The notes under the pieces: model-generated
Database searches by the model: none
What the model saw: only the letters and a program-made list of their open reading frames with translations
Told to the model about the DNA's origin: nothing
In this document: one piece after another, positions 23,401-34,763 of the stretch
Layout of the letters: the number at the start of each line of letters is the position of its first letter
How positions within the stretch are numbered: the stretch's first letter is position 1
Source: Sclerotiophoma versabilis
Lineage: Eukaryota > Ascomycota > Dothideomycetes > Pleosporales > Didymellaceae
Direction: 5' to 3'
DNA length: 64,000 nucleotides
NCBI GenBank assembly: GCA_012274445.1
Contig: JAAROD010000054.1
Span: forward strand, 62,001-126,000
Made by a program: the position numbers and the translations under genes

Positions 23401-25332
23401 TGCATCGACAACCTCTCGCCATCCTGGGATTGGACCTTTGAAGATTCTCGAGATGGGGGCCGGCACTGGAGCCACGACAAAGAGTTTAGTGCCGTTGCTG
23501 GCCAGTCTGGGCATCGATATTGAGTACACCTTCACAGACCTGGCGCCAAGTTTTGTCGCTGCAGCGAGAAAGAAGTTCAAGCAATATCCGTTCATGAAGT
23601 TCAGAGTCCATGATATAGAGAAAGAGCCTGCAGACGACTTGTTGCAAAGCCAACATGTTGTTATTGCGAGTAATGCAGTTCACGCAACACGAAGTTTGCC
23701 AGCATCTACCGCCAATATCCACCAGATGCTCCGACCCGACGGCGTGCTGCTACTGCTGGAGATGACAGAGCCCATATACTGGTGTGACATTGTCTTCGGT
23801 GTGTTCGAAGGTTGGTGGCTCTTCGAAGACGGTAGGCAGCATGCTGTAGCCCCACCCCAGATATGGGAGAAAGTCCTGCATAGTGTAGGATACGGACATG
23901 TTGACTGGAGCGACGGACATGTTGAAGAAGTCAGATGTGAGAGGCTTATCTTTGCTACAGCAGGGGGCGAGCAACTTAAGCGTTTGTCTGTTCCTTTGAA
24001 ATCCGTACTTAACGAGGTGTGTAAGGTCAAAATCTCGATTGAGTGACGTGCTAACTAGATTAGTAGGACTTCCGCCATGATGAAAGAAGGGCGGCAACTG
24101 ATATATATGTTCACGAAATGACTACTGGGTTTGCGATACCTTCAGAAAGGAAACCAATCCCTAAGAGCACTGGTCGGCCCGAGCATTGTGTCCTCATCAC
24201 CGGCGCCACTGGTAGCCTTGGATCACACATGGTCGTCCATTACGCCAACCTTCCTACTGTATCATCGGTAATCTGTCTCAATCGGCGCGATAAATCCTCC
24301 GATCTCGATCCTCTGGCGCGCCAGCTGATCTCTCTCTCGTCAAAAGACCTGACTCTCTCTCCTCAGGCGTTGTCGAAACTTGTTGCTTTCGAGGTTAACA
24401 TCACGAAGCCATTTTTTAGCCTATCACCCTCCACCTACAACTGGCTTGTGCAATCTGTCACTCATATCGTGCACAATGCGTGGCCGATGAACGCCAAACA
24501 GCCGCTCTCAGCTTTCATCCCGCAATTTCGCGTCTTGCGGAGTCTGATCGACTTCACAGCACTGGTATCCACTCACCATGATTCTGACTTCAAAGTGGGC
24601 TTCCAATTTATATCCTCTATTGCAACTGTTGGTCACTATCCCCTTCACGTAGGGTCACCCCACGTCCCAGAACAGCGTGTATCCATTGAGCACGTCTTAC
24701 CCAACGGTTACGGGGATGCCAAGTTCGTATGCGAACGCATGCTTGACGAGACGCTTCACAGATACCCTTCAAGCTTCAAGGTTATGGCAGTCAGACTAGG
24801 CCAAGTCGCTGGCTCTTCTATCTCAGGCTACTGGAACGAGAATGAGCATCTTCCGTTTCTGATCAAGAGTTCACAGACGCTGAGAGTGCTCCCAAAGTTC
24901 GAAGGACCGGTGAGTTGGACACCTGTCGATGCTGTAGCGGGTGTGTGTGCGGACCTTGCGCTTAGCGCTGTGAGCATAGGAGGAATTTACCATGTTGAAA
25001 ATCCCGTCCGCCAGCCTTGGCACAAAATGCTGCCTGTACTTGCTTCAGAGCTAGACATACCAGAGGGGAACATCATCCCCTTCAAAGAGTGGATCCAACG
25101 AGTTCGGTCCTTCCCCTCTGTAGCAACTGTAGGAAAGTGCGATCTCAATCCAGCGAAGCGACTTGTAGACTTCTTAGAAGACGACTTTCTAAGGATGAGC
25201 TGTGGAGGTGTACTATTGGAGACGGAGAGAAGTCAAAAAGACTCAGACGTAATGAGACATGTTGGACCTATAGATGATACGACAGTACGTAAGTTTATAA
25301 GTAGCTGGAAGGCACGAGGCTTCCTAGCATAG
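17449..25332 (+). CDS. Non-reducing iterative type I polyketide synthase (SAT-KS-AT-PT-ACP-CMeT-R)
   Basis: Three exons: 17449-18081, 18176-24016 and 24067-25332; product 2579 aa. Intron 1 (94 nt) has GTAAGT and a TTCTAAC branch; intron 2 (50 nt, GTGTGT...TAG) removes the stop at 24046 and restores the reading frame into the reductase. Domains: SAT (1-about 340; catalytic Cys about 133 in GFCIGLLSA, His in GRFHSE), KS (about 372-800; Cys about 546 in DTACSAS), AT (Ser about 997 in GHSFGE), product template (His about 1314 in SGHTIAG), ACP (Ser about 1683 in GVDSL), C-methyltransferase (EMGAGTGATT near 1969) and a thioester-reductase domain (TGATGSLGSH near 2203; Tyr/Lys in GYGDAK near 2373). 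The enzyme should take the HR-PKS chain, extend and cyclise it, add a methyl group and release an aldehyde with NADPH. The architecture is that of asperfuranone/azaphilone-type NR-PKSs; the product cannot be named from sequence. Confidence 0.95.
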
Positions 25333-27934
25333 ATGAGGTATTAATACACATGGGCGCTTACATTGCCTACTCTAAAGACTCCCTGAGTACAAGGTAAATA
25401 GTTAGCAGAGGTGTTGCTCTAGATACTAGATCCAGTTCCTTGAGAGAAAGACGTACTCAAAAAGGCACTCTAGGGATCTAAACCTGCTTCTAACATATCA
25501 AGCCTATTACCCTATCATAACATCGAATGAGTAACTAAATTTCTAAAACTGCAGTGTATAAGTAAAACTGCCGATAGAAGCTTAAAGGTTATGAGGATAT
25601 TCCATCTCTTGTTATGAGCTTATATAGTGGGATAAAGCTATTTTTCAATTGACGATTAGCCAAAAGTTTTAGAAAACTCACTAGGGATTGAGCATCTCAG
25701 ATCTATGGAGTTCGGGATTACAAGTTGATCAATGTCGCTTCAAGAATTGGCCCGAATTCGTCAACATCAGACCACTTGTAATGGCCGTCAGTAAATCTCT
25801 AGACACCGCAGCATGGGCAGTACATTTGTTAAGAGAGCGCTGTTGCTCTCACCAACGTTGGAATAATACAGCATATAATCAGGGCTGCTGATTTTGCTTA
25901 ATTAATTAGGGGATTTGTATGTACCGGCTTCTGGGTCATTGATGATTTGTATGTTAGGTAGGTTGCTTGATAGCTTTTGACTATTTTTATAATTTATATA
26001 TAGCGTTTCTTAATCTGCGCTCAAGCGTCTTTACTCAAGTGTTGAACAGGCCTATCATACAATATAGTAACCCAGTCAAAAGTTGACTATAACGCCGCAG
26101 ATAAGAATATTCCAGTTCATCAGGTCTGGTGTCGGGTGCGGGAATGTAGGGTGAAAAGCGAACGTAATCGCGATTCATAGAAATAGAATGAGTATATCTT
26201 TGACCTGAATACCAAATTTGCCCAATGAGAATTTTGAATGCAGAAGAGGGTCCTTTCGCCATCATTCCATGAACATGCATGAAATACTAATGGCGTAGGA
26301 TGAGAGTATAGCGCTTGTTCCAAGTGACGTGACAAGAGTGAATGCTACAGTACAGCCAATGTTGATTAGGGATGTACTAACAGTGATAGGAAAATACAAA
26401 ATAAGAATTTTGAGAGGGATATCCTAGCCAGGTTAGACGTGGGATAAGTACGCACAAAATGATACACCCTTGTTGCGAGCGAAGGCATAAAGTGGGGGAT
26501 AGCACGTGGTCACCGTGTTGACACATCCAAATATAGCCATGATGGTTAATACAGATTAGAGTTGTGATTCTAGCAATTGACTGTGCCGCATTTTACAGCA
26601 CCTGGATGTGCGGTTGCGCTGTTGGTGTCGTAATGTCGCTTTCGGTATTTCTGACTACATGGCTAGTGTGCGCATTGGAAAATGTTACCAGTGTAAGAAA
26701 CAAGAGAGTACTAGTCTTCACACCTGTCCAGATCATCGGGCGACGAACAGTGCCTTTTTCGCGACCGTGTCGCGCCTTTGGCATGTTCAGAACCTGAAGC
26801 ACGACTTCGATAAGACATGGAGGTCCCTTTAAGGCCCCTCCGAGTCTCTCCAGCTCAACCTCAGTCGTAAGCTTCTTTCCTTATAGATCTGTTCGCCTCC
26901 TATCCTCGCTTGTGTATTATAGTTTGCGAGCCTATGACTATGCCATCCCACCTGCATATCTTTGCAGCCATATCGTCGCGGGGCATGGCGAGTATATCTG
27001 CCGTGCCGCCAGCCTAGATCGATTGTGTTACAAGCCTCAAAACTCTGTTAGCACAATTAAGGACGCGCTACAGGCGTAGTACAATATACTATATACGCGT
27101 TACATCAAGTTTGCACAGCCTGTATTGACTGTTTATCTGGTTTGGCAGCCCAAAGCTATGGCAGCAGTCGCCAACGTGACTCATCCTTGCAACGGCTCCG
27201 TTGCCACCCACCAAGTTGGAGGATCAAAGCATGACGTTGAGAAGCCGTGTCCTAATCTATCCGGATTCGGCTCGCAGCTGGACACTCTTATTGCCTGCTT
27301 TAACAGCGAGGTTACGGTTTCCCTATCGGTCGGTCCTTTGCCCAGATGGCGCAAAAAGCAATATGGATTGGCAAGTCCATACGACATAACTGAGGGAGGT
27401 ACGCAATTCTAGGTGAATGTGTGCAGATCGCACATTCCAGGAGTTTTTCTGCTTCCTATCATTGGATGCATTGCGACTGCATTTTGGGACAGCTTCCGAT
27501 ACCGATCGAAATTCTTTACCAAGGTCAAGAACCAAGGGTAACGGGGTCGGGAAGAAGACTGAATGATGAATTTCAATGATTTGAGAAGCTGTAAGACGTA
27601 AACGGAGAAACAAACTATGAGAGATGCAGGATGTGATCCCGACCGTATCGGCATCTACGGAGTTCTATGATAGAACAGATGCGACCCACAATCTACCTGA
27701 ACATAGCCGTCAGCCATCGGTTTCTCTCACTAACTCAGACGCTTCGTGAAGGTCTGGGTATTGGCCACCAGCCTTGCACATGAGGTGGCGCCGCGGCATG
27801 AAGATACATACCTGCTTTCGGGAGGCAGTGGTGCGAATTTGCTACTTGAGCTGATCGGTCCAAATTCACAAGTAGGGATGGAGGTCAAGCACATCTGGCA
27901 TTGAGAATGCTGCATATCTAGTCCCACCCTCCAT
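25333..27934. other. Intergenic spacer right of the PKS cluster
   Basis: No gene is supportable over 2.6 kb. The left half (25340-26450) is AT-rich with frequent stops. The right half has short open frames of about 70-95 codons on both strands (for example 27125-27412) with no recognisable motif or splice partner. This stretch probably marks the right border of the polyketide cluster. Confidence 0.45.
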
Positions 27935-29225
27935 TTACCCTAGGCTTGCTTGGAGCTGATCTTCGTCGCTTTCAATATCATCTTCATCAACATCAACATC
28001 GCCGCTCGAACTACTGGTATGCTTGTTCAACTGGATGCCCTTCTCGCCCATATTTTCTGGTCTTCTTATCTCTAGTAGACCATCGATGCAGCCTAACAAG
28101 GAATGGTTTGCTGCTTCAGAGATCCTGGAGAGCTCTGCCGCAGCAGTGTTCTGCAATTGTTGCTCCCTCCAATCTAAAGCTTCTCTTTGCTTCTCTATAG
28201 CCATAAAAGCATCGTTCACTTCCTGCTCCATCGCTTTTGTGTCGTGTTTCGTCTTCTTGATGTTGTCCTCCAGACGATCATGCACAACCTTCAGCTTGGA
28301 CGCGCTACGATTATCATGTAAAAGGTTCATTAACATGAGTGCGGCACGGAACAGTTCTAAGATGTCATCAGATTGAAGGTGGAGACGGTGTACCGCAGAG
28401 TGGCGGAGTTTCGCTAAGCATGGCGAGATCTTTTTGAACTCCGCACGCCCTGCTTCATCCATACAATCTTCAGGCAGACGGTCAAGACGCTTTCCCATAA
28501 TCCGGAGCCATCTTGTGAGCTCCACGGCAGCTGCACAACTCCAGCCATGTTCTTTAAGAACACAAGGTAACCATGTCTTCGTAAAGTTGAAACATGTTGC
28601 CTCGAGATTTTGTTGGATTGATGCCAGAACGTGATGTTGAGAATCGTAGGAAAACTTCAAAGGCAGTACGTCCAGAGGCAGGGAAACTCCTCCTTTGCCA
28701 TCGATGACATGGGATCCTACGTAAGTGAGATGTAAGGCCTCTCATCTCACTCATCAACAGCAACGACATACCATGTGGATTAGCATGGGGCAGGCTTTGA
28801 GCGTTGAATTTCATTCCAGAATCTTCGTGCTTGACGAGCTCTTTGTGCGGGGTGCTGTGCTGCGTCCGAGTCTTGCTGGGTTGTCGGTCTTCAGACGACT
28901 TTAACCAAAGTTCGGGGAACTCTTTTCTCGCCTGCTCTTCTTGCTCAAATACGCGGTCGTTGAGCAAGGACTTAAGTATAGGGATCGTCTTGTGCTTGAG
29001 ATGCTTTCCAACTAAGGGTTCAATCGTCGGTGTTGCTCGAATGATACTGAGTATAACTTTCTTGTTTCGCACAAGAGCATTCTTCCCACTAAACAGCTCG
29101 CGATAGGCCAGGTACACACTTTGTCGCTCTACTTTGCCTGGAGGGTTCATCGAGGGCCAAGGTTGATATGGTAGCGGGCAGCTCAGTTTCGTGGTGGATA
29201 TATCGACAATGCGTGTTTGCTTCAC
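27935..29225 (-). CDS. Conserved-looking hypothetical protein with coiled coil and acidic tail
   Basis: I do not recognise a named family. Two exons, 29225-28772 and 28716-27935, flank a 55-nt intron (GTATGT donor after CATG, acceptor ACGTAG) that joins NPHG to SHVIDGKGG. The N-terminal half (from about 29150) is basic and helical. The middle (NFTKTWLPCVLKEHGW, followed by VELTRWLRIMGKRLDRLP) is typical folded protein. Next comes a charged heptad-like stretch (about 28310-28090) likely to form a coiled coil, and the last 25 residues are Asp/Glu/Ser-rich. The 5' end is uncertain: the frame is open to a TAG just upstream of 29225 without an ATG, so translation starts either at ATG 29150 (MNPPGKVERQS) or in an unseen upstream exon. 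Confidence 0.65.
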
Positions 29226-30094
29226 AGCTAGGCTGCACTCGCTCTACCCTACTCTGGCAGGTGGGTAGGTAAACGCGGCCGCTGGTTTACCCCGCTTGCG
29301 CGGGCCGCTGCCAAGACGGCGCCGGCTCTCCGACGGTGCCAACTCGACACCAGACCTTCTGGCGATTGGCGTGAAGATGTGCACCTGAATCTCCCAGCAC
29401 CGCCCATAGTCTGCACGGTTTTCTCTGACCACCTTCAGGACTGCTGCCGCCCAAAAACCCTGACATGCCTTCTGCCAAGCGCAGGCGGAACGATTGTATG
29501 GTCCAGTCGAGTGCAAAACAGCGACAGCACGACTGACGCGCCTCGCCCGCTGGATCGCAAGCACGTTCAAGTGCAGCTGTCACCTCCACTCAAGCAGCTG
29601 CATGTCAACTGCAGAGCGCAGTCGCGTTGCGCAGTGGCTGTTGAGTCTGTTGCCAGAAACAGCAGACGCTCAGACAGCGCTTCCCACACAAGCAGGTACA
29701 GGAGGCTTGTTAGCAAAGTCACAATAATTCGCCTTCTCCCAAGACCTCGGACTCTTGCATACACTCGCTGCAATCTGCCACGCCGTAGCGGTAAAGCGGC
29801 GGAATCCGCCTTACCCAACCCCAATTGGATAGCTGCCAATGCACCCCTTGTGGCACAGTTCGATACGCTGCTGCCTGCCTCAGGCTGCCAATCATGCGCA
29901 AGGTAAGGATCACATACGTGTCCGTAGTTGACCGACCAAAACGTGATGACGGCGCGTAGAGCGCTGCCGTAATAAGGGTGGGTACAAGTACATGATAGGC
30001 TACCAGTGCCCGCTTGATCTTGGGAAACCCGACATCGACTTTTCCAAACACAATAAACCTCTTTGCGGATATCTTTCTTTTTGCGACGCACAAT
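29226..30094. other. Intergenic spacer, probable divergent promoters
   Basis: This spacer lies between the coiled-coil gene (minus) and the BTB gene (plus). It is relatively GC-rich and contains overlapping open frames on both strands (29244-29906) without start context, motif or splice signals. I regard these as chance frames. I see no RNA gene or repeat. Confidence 0.4.
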
Positions 30095-31360
30095 ATGGTT
30101 GAAACTGTTCACGAGCTTGACCCTCAGGCAGACGTTGTCATTATCTTGAAACAGCCGCTCTCGTCTTTCGCCATTTGGAAGTATCCTAGTATCAAAGAAG
30201 ATACGGAGGCAGCGAATTCCTCTTGGGATCCTGCAGTTCCAACTCTAGTGGATGAAGCCATCGATCAAACGCCGTCTGTTGAGAATAATGCTGACGAAAA
30301 TACGGCCACATGGGAAACTGATAGGGGGGCAGCTACTATCGGAGAACTTAACTCCACAGACATCTCTACACAAGTCGCCGATCGCCCGGGTATCGGAATC
30401 GAAGAGAAAGCCATCAAGTATGACACTTGTGAAGATGTTAAGGACCAAATCATCTACTATCATGTGTCTTCGAGACATCTGCAACTAGCTTCTTCCAGAT
30501 TTGCGAGTATGCTCTCGAGCGGTAACTGGCGGGAAAGCATACCCAATGAAGTCGACGGCCGCTATCATATAACCACCACGGACTGGGATGCGGACGCTCT
30601 TCTAGTCCTCCTCAATGTATTACATAACCGTAACCATCACGTACCCCGCTCGGTATCCTTAGAGCTACTCGCTAAGATAGCTGTTTTGATCGACTACTAT
30701 GATTGTGCGGAAGCCGTTGAGTTCTGCACTGAAAGGTGGGTGGAACGGCTGCATCAGACTTGCCCTATCCCGTCGACCTTTTGTCGAGATCTCATTCTCT
30801 GGATGTGTGTTGCTTGGGTGTTTAAGCTGCGGCACGAATACTCAGAGACAACACAAGTCGCCATCCATTACAGTAACAATGAAATGTCTACTCTGGGCCT
30901 GCCAATTATCAGCTGTGTCGGTAAGGGTAGCGCCAAACTTCCACTATCACAAGTAGCTAATCGCACAGTAGAAAAAATCGGTCAAGCTCGCCTTGAGGCC
31001 ATTGGCACCGTAGTCTCTCGCTTACACGGTCTTCTTGAGGAATACCGAGACTCTGCTTACGTTTGCCCATTCGGTCCCCATTCATTCGAGTGTGGATCCA
31101 TCCTCTATGGTGCCTTGATCAAGGAAATGGAATCAGCGGGCCTGCTCAACCCTAAACCGGAGGACCCATTCCCTGGATTGAGTATATGGGATCTTCAAGA
31201 GAGAGTGCAGAAAATACGGTCCCCATCGTGGTGTTATTCTAGTAGTCACAGATCGAGGAGTCGACATGCCTGTGATTTGTCCGAGCGAGTGACAGGTATA
31301 GCCGACGAGTACATCCGTTCGGCTCAGGGCCTCGATTTAGAAGACTCTTATCCAGGTTGA
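30095..31360 (+). CDS. BTB/POZ-domain protein
   Basis: A single-exon gene; the first ATG in the open frame is 30095 (MVETVHELDPQADVVIIL), giving 421 aa. A low-complexity acidic segment (residues about 30-125) separates the opening VVIIL strand from the core IIYYHVSSRHLQLASSRF..., which matches the fungal BTB pattern of a surface strand, a helix (SSRFASML), and a later LLVLLNVLHNR helix ending in the helices LELLAKIAVLIDYYDCAEAVE. A C-terminal CxFGPHSFECGSILYGAL segment is typical of the large family of fungal BTB proteins with no assigned role. BTB domains mediate dimerisation and can act as Cullin-3 adaptors, but no partner domain is visible here. No cluster-like neighbours suggest a pathway. 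Confidence 0.8.
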   Translation: MVETVHELDPQADVVIILKQPLSSFAIWKYPSIKEDTEAANSSWDPAVPTLVDEAIDQTPSVENNADENTATWETDRGAATIGELNSTDISTQVADRPGIGIEEKAIKYDTCEDVKDQIIYYHVSSRHLQLASSRFASMLSSGNWRESIPNEVDGRYHITTTDWDADALLVLLNVLHNRNHHVPRSVSLELLAKIAVLIDYYDCAEAVEFCTERWVERLHQTCPIPSTFCRDLILWMCVAWVFKLRHEYSETTQVAIHYSNNEMSTLGLPIISCVGKGSAKLPLSQVANRTVEKIGQARLEAIGTVVSRLHGLLEEYRDSAYVCPFGPHSFECGSILYGALIKEMESAGLLNPKPEDPFPGLSIWDLQERVQKIRSPSWCYSSSHRSRSRHACDLSERVTGIADEYIRSAQGLDLEDSYPG

Positions 31361-32133
31361 TACGCTTCTTTGGTTCTGTTCCACAATTAAATATACTCTC
31401 ATATGTATATTGCTTGTGGAAGTAAGGAGTACATAGTCGGGCTGAAGGGCCCGAATGAGTCTCTTTTTTTATCTGCTTAAGTCAATTGACGGGAGTCATG
31501 ATTTACACAAACTACAGAGCATGGCGTTTCCAAATAACTCATCACGCAGAAGCCCCTGACTCCCTCCCTCGCTTCTTAAGAATATTTGTCCGACATTTGG
31601 GGGGTGTTGGAACAACATTATAGAAAACCCTTGTAAGTGGTAAATAACCATATCAGGCTAACATATGCAAGTTAGCAATGATAGGATGACTATGACAGGG
31701 GGCAATAGTATCATTATCACCCCCGTCAATTATTCCGTAAGCGTTCAGGATAGAACAGTAGAAACATTGCTAACATCTTCGATCACATGCTGTCATCAAT
31801 ATTGCATCAATAGCTTAAAATTTCATCGTGACAAAACTCTTTCATAGATAATTCATAGGTGACTTCAAGTTGCTACGGCTCAAGGCAGTTTTTTCGTGAC
31901 CAAATCAAGCTCAGGGGCATTTTGTCCAATCATCTCCTACGCCAACCAAATTTTACCAAGACGTCCTGTAGAACACTCCCATGCAAGCAACTTGACCTTT
32001 GTCTGCCTCTTAATTTTGGTCCAGAGATTTACCAAGCTCCGAAGGCCATGTGCCGCCCTTTACCGTTAAAGTTCGCCGATTGTGACTGCCTGATTCGTTG
32101 AATCGTGGCACTCTCCACCTTCCTGTTCCACTG
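31361..32133. other. Intergenic spacer between convergent genes
   Basis: About 770 bp between the convergent BTB and exonuclease genes. AATAAA-like words near 31388 could serve 3'-end formation. I see no further gene or repeat. Confidence 0.4.
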
Positions 32134-32947
32134 CTACGTCATTTTCGAAGAGTACTGCTGCCACAAGCGAGGAAGAAGTCGTACGTCTTGCATACAATGT
32201 TCTCTGATGTCCTCAGAAAGAGGACGGTTGTTGAATACCTCGTAGGTTCCTCCACGTTCCGGAGCAAAGAGTCGATTCCCTCTATCTTTGATGACCTTCC
32301 ACTCGTGCTGCTGCTTTGTCGTCATGGGCAAGTCTCTTTCGATGCACTTCGCCAAGCCGTTGATGCACCTCTTTGGAAATGAACGTGTAGCAAGCTCCAT
32401 GAGCTGGATGTCACAAATGCCAGCGACTCTGATGCCATATAGATTAAACATTGCATCAGAGTCGTTTCGAATGTCGAAGAATGCCTTTGTAATTGTTTCA
32501 GACTCGAAGATCCTTTTGAGAGTGTGCCCACTACTTGCGACCGTCGAGAACAATTCACCTCCTAGCGTATGGATGTCGATTAGATACGTTTCTTTGGTCG
32601 GAAGGATATGGATCTGGATTATGGAGACGCTTCCATGTCGAGAGAGATTGATGCCCTCTACGTCCACGTATATAGACGGCGGCTTGTTTGGCAAGTTTGA
32701 CAACAAATCTACGAGTGACGTAACAGCTACGGCTGTATCCACTAAACCAGAGGGGAGCTTATGATGTAGGTGAATGGTTTCAAGCGCATCGGCAACCTTG
32801 ACGGTGTCGTTTCCGTCGATATTGCCTGCATCGGTTTTTTCGCCAGTCAACGCCACCACCGTGGGGCTCGCTTTGGCTGCAAGGGTCAGTAAATCTACTT
32901 TCACATGATACTTCTCTCAAGAACTTACATTGAATAACACTATTCAT
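32134..32947 (-). CDS. DEDD-family 3'-5' exonuclease domain protein
   Basis: Two exons: a 19-nt first exon (32947-32929, MNSVIQ) and 32876-32134, joined across a 52-nt intron (GTAAGT, CTGAC branch, TGCAG); 253 aa. The product is a compact RNase D/Werner-like nuclease domain. Visible motifs: Exo I D-x-E in YVDVEGINL, Exo II Asp in FFDIRNDSDAMF, and Exo III around HCMQDVRLL. In DEDDy enzymes Exo III is Y-x3-D; here the Tyr position is His with three residues before the Asp, unlike both Y-x3-D and the H-x4-D of DEDDh enzymes. It should trim RNA or DNA from the 3' end with two metal ions; substrate and partner are unknown. No signal or membrane segment is visible. The choice of ATG 32947 is supported by exact splice phase (T plus CC making Ser). 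Confidence 0.8.
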
Positions 32948-34100
32948 TGTTGTTAGGTCAGCACTTGCAATTTCGATTACTGAGTGCTAAGTCAAGATGC
33001 TACGAGCAGCTCTGCCTGACACCAACAGAAGAGAAGACTTTACCTGATTTTATATCTAATAGACAGGCGCCAAGTGCCGGGCTATATTACATGAAAGTTA
33101 TAGAGCCCGACGAAGACCGAGTGACGCAAGAACCGAAGGAGTGATCATGACCCAGTTGAGAAGATCCCATTGAAAAGGGTTTGTGAAACTTATTCGCTTT
33201 GCGAAAAGCAGTCACACCAACAGTTCCCGTCTCGGAGCTCATACCAATCGCTGACAGGGTAGTTCAACGGGGAAAGCTTGCGTTGCTCAGTGTCTTTGTA
33301 CACCAATTCCATACTGGATGCATTCCGGATGGATATCGTTTTACACAGCAGAACCGTATCAATAACTCGCTCAACGGATGATAAATAAGTTAACTCGTGC
33401 TCGAAATGAGTAGACTTTGATCCGGCAGGAAGCACATTGGTATACAGCGGCCTCTTATAGACGCTCAATTTGTACTGCTGAATACCAAATCACTGTCTTT
33501 AGAGAATCAAACCCGATATCTTCTTTTAGTCATGTTTAGCTCGAGTGACTACGGGCGAGCACTTCCTTTCGTATCTTCACTCTTGAAGCACCTATATGCC
33601 GTATGGATTTGACCGTGCAAATACGAGCTGTAAGTAGTACAACGTGCACAATGATAAGAGTACTGAAAACGGCAAAGCGCGCAATTTTGAGGCCTACCAG
33701 TACCCACTTGTGTGAGATCAGATGGAACAATAGGCCGATTTTGAGCCTACACACAAGGTATAAAGTGCAGGAAAGCATGTGACACGATGCAAGTCCTAGC
33801 TGCAGCAAATCGCTTGGTTTCGAGGCCTACCACTCCTGGTGATCAATCATGTGCATACAGGCTTTCGGCAGCATGTCACCGGTCTTGGCATTTGGACTTA
33901 TATCATGACTTCTTTCTTTCTGTGATGGCTCACCTGTAACGGTCGCCTCTGGAGGTGGAACCGCATCCATTCTTTTCGCACCTCCAACAAATATCGCTTT
34001 GCTCAGTCGTTTAGCTGTCTTCTTGCTAGATCCTTCGCTCTCCACAGCAGGAGGCTACTGAAAACCCTCTCTCAAGTAATCGACTCACATTTCCACTCAG
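32948..34100. other. Intergenic spacer with unassigned open frames
   Basis: No gene is firmly supportable. A minus-strand open frame at 33827-34045 has a protein-like basic N-terminus (KKTAKRLSKAIF) and an 'EATVTGE' stretch, but it has no ATG at its start and no plausible upstream exon, so I do not call it. The 5' exon of the zinc-finger gene may lie near the right edge. Confidence 0.35.
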
Positions 34101-34763
34101 CACTCATCAGGCTCCGTTGAACCAGAAAACTTATCATCACAACCTTTCTCCTACATTGATCCTGCCTGGGTTCAATCCGGATATGGAGGCCCTTTACCAG
34201 AATATAGTTGGAGCGGGCCATCGAGCTCGCAAAATCCTGCTGGTCAGGAGAGCGGATTATCAGGGGACTTCATGCCAGACGACTTCCAATTGACCAAAGA
34301 AGACCGTTCTTTCTTTGTCCCTTCTTTACCGACGAATGGAAACAGGGGTGGCGATGCGCCACAGCCATCTTTGCAGCAAGCCACTGCTGCTATCTTACAA
34401 TGCCCCAATTGTGAGCAGACATTCCCAAAGAGGTATCTCTTCAAGTAAAGTATCTTCAACCCCGTGAACATCGCAGTGCTGACACTCACTGACAGCAAGC
34501 ACCGTCAGAAACATGACCGGCCGTTCAAGTGCCCAGCCGATCCGTGCGGCCTAGGATTTCAGTACAGAAAAGATCTGAGGCGCCATCAACGAACCCGGCA
34601 CTCGGATGTTGCTGGACATGCTGACCTATGGTATTGCCCTCACCAGGCCTGCAAATATTCACCTGAACACTACGAGGGATCATCAAGGAGGGATAAAATC
34701 ATCAGGCATATCCGGGAAAGGCACGACGGCCGTGGACAGCCGCAGACAGAGTCAAATGCATAG
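34101..34763 (+). CDS. C2H2 zinc-finger protein (5' end uncertain)
   Basis: Two coding segments, 34101-34444 and 34496-34763, join across a 51-nt intron (GTAAAG...GACAG) that falls inside the first zinc finger and restores C-x2-C...H-x3-H (CPNCEQTF...KHRQKH). Fingers two and three follow: CPADPC...HQRTRH and CPHQAC...HIRERH, the last with a long insert. Upstream, a Ser/Pro/Gln-rich low-complexity segment (about 110 residues) is typical of a transactivation region. The frame is open back to a TTCCACTCAG acceptor-like site at 34100, so an upstream exon is likely; the first in-frame ATG is 34272. Probably a DNA-binding transcription factor in the nucleus; target genes are unknown. Confidence 0.7.

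Noticed and set aside
24118..25332. Separate thioester-reductase gene starting at ATG 24118
   Set aside because: The reading frame is open upstream with the typical ACP/CMeT-R linker, and a 50-nt intron links it to the NR-PKS.
29244..29906. Overlapping 100-175 codon frames on both strands
   Set aside because: No motifs, no start context, and composition follows the local GC content.
31603..31680. TGTTGGAACAAC looked like the start of an LTR
   Set aside because: No matching repeat, primer-binding site or polypurine tract found nearby.
33827..34045. Minus-strand open frame with a basic, protein-like N-terminus
   Set aside because: No ATG at the start, in-frame stop just upstream, and the only candidate upstream intron would be about 31 nt, too short.
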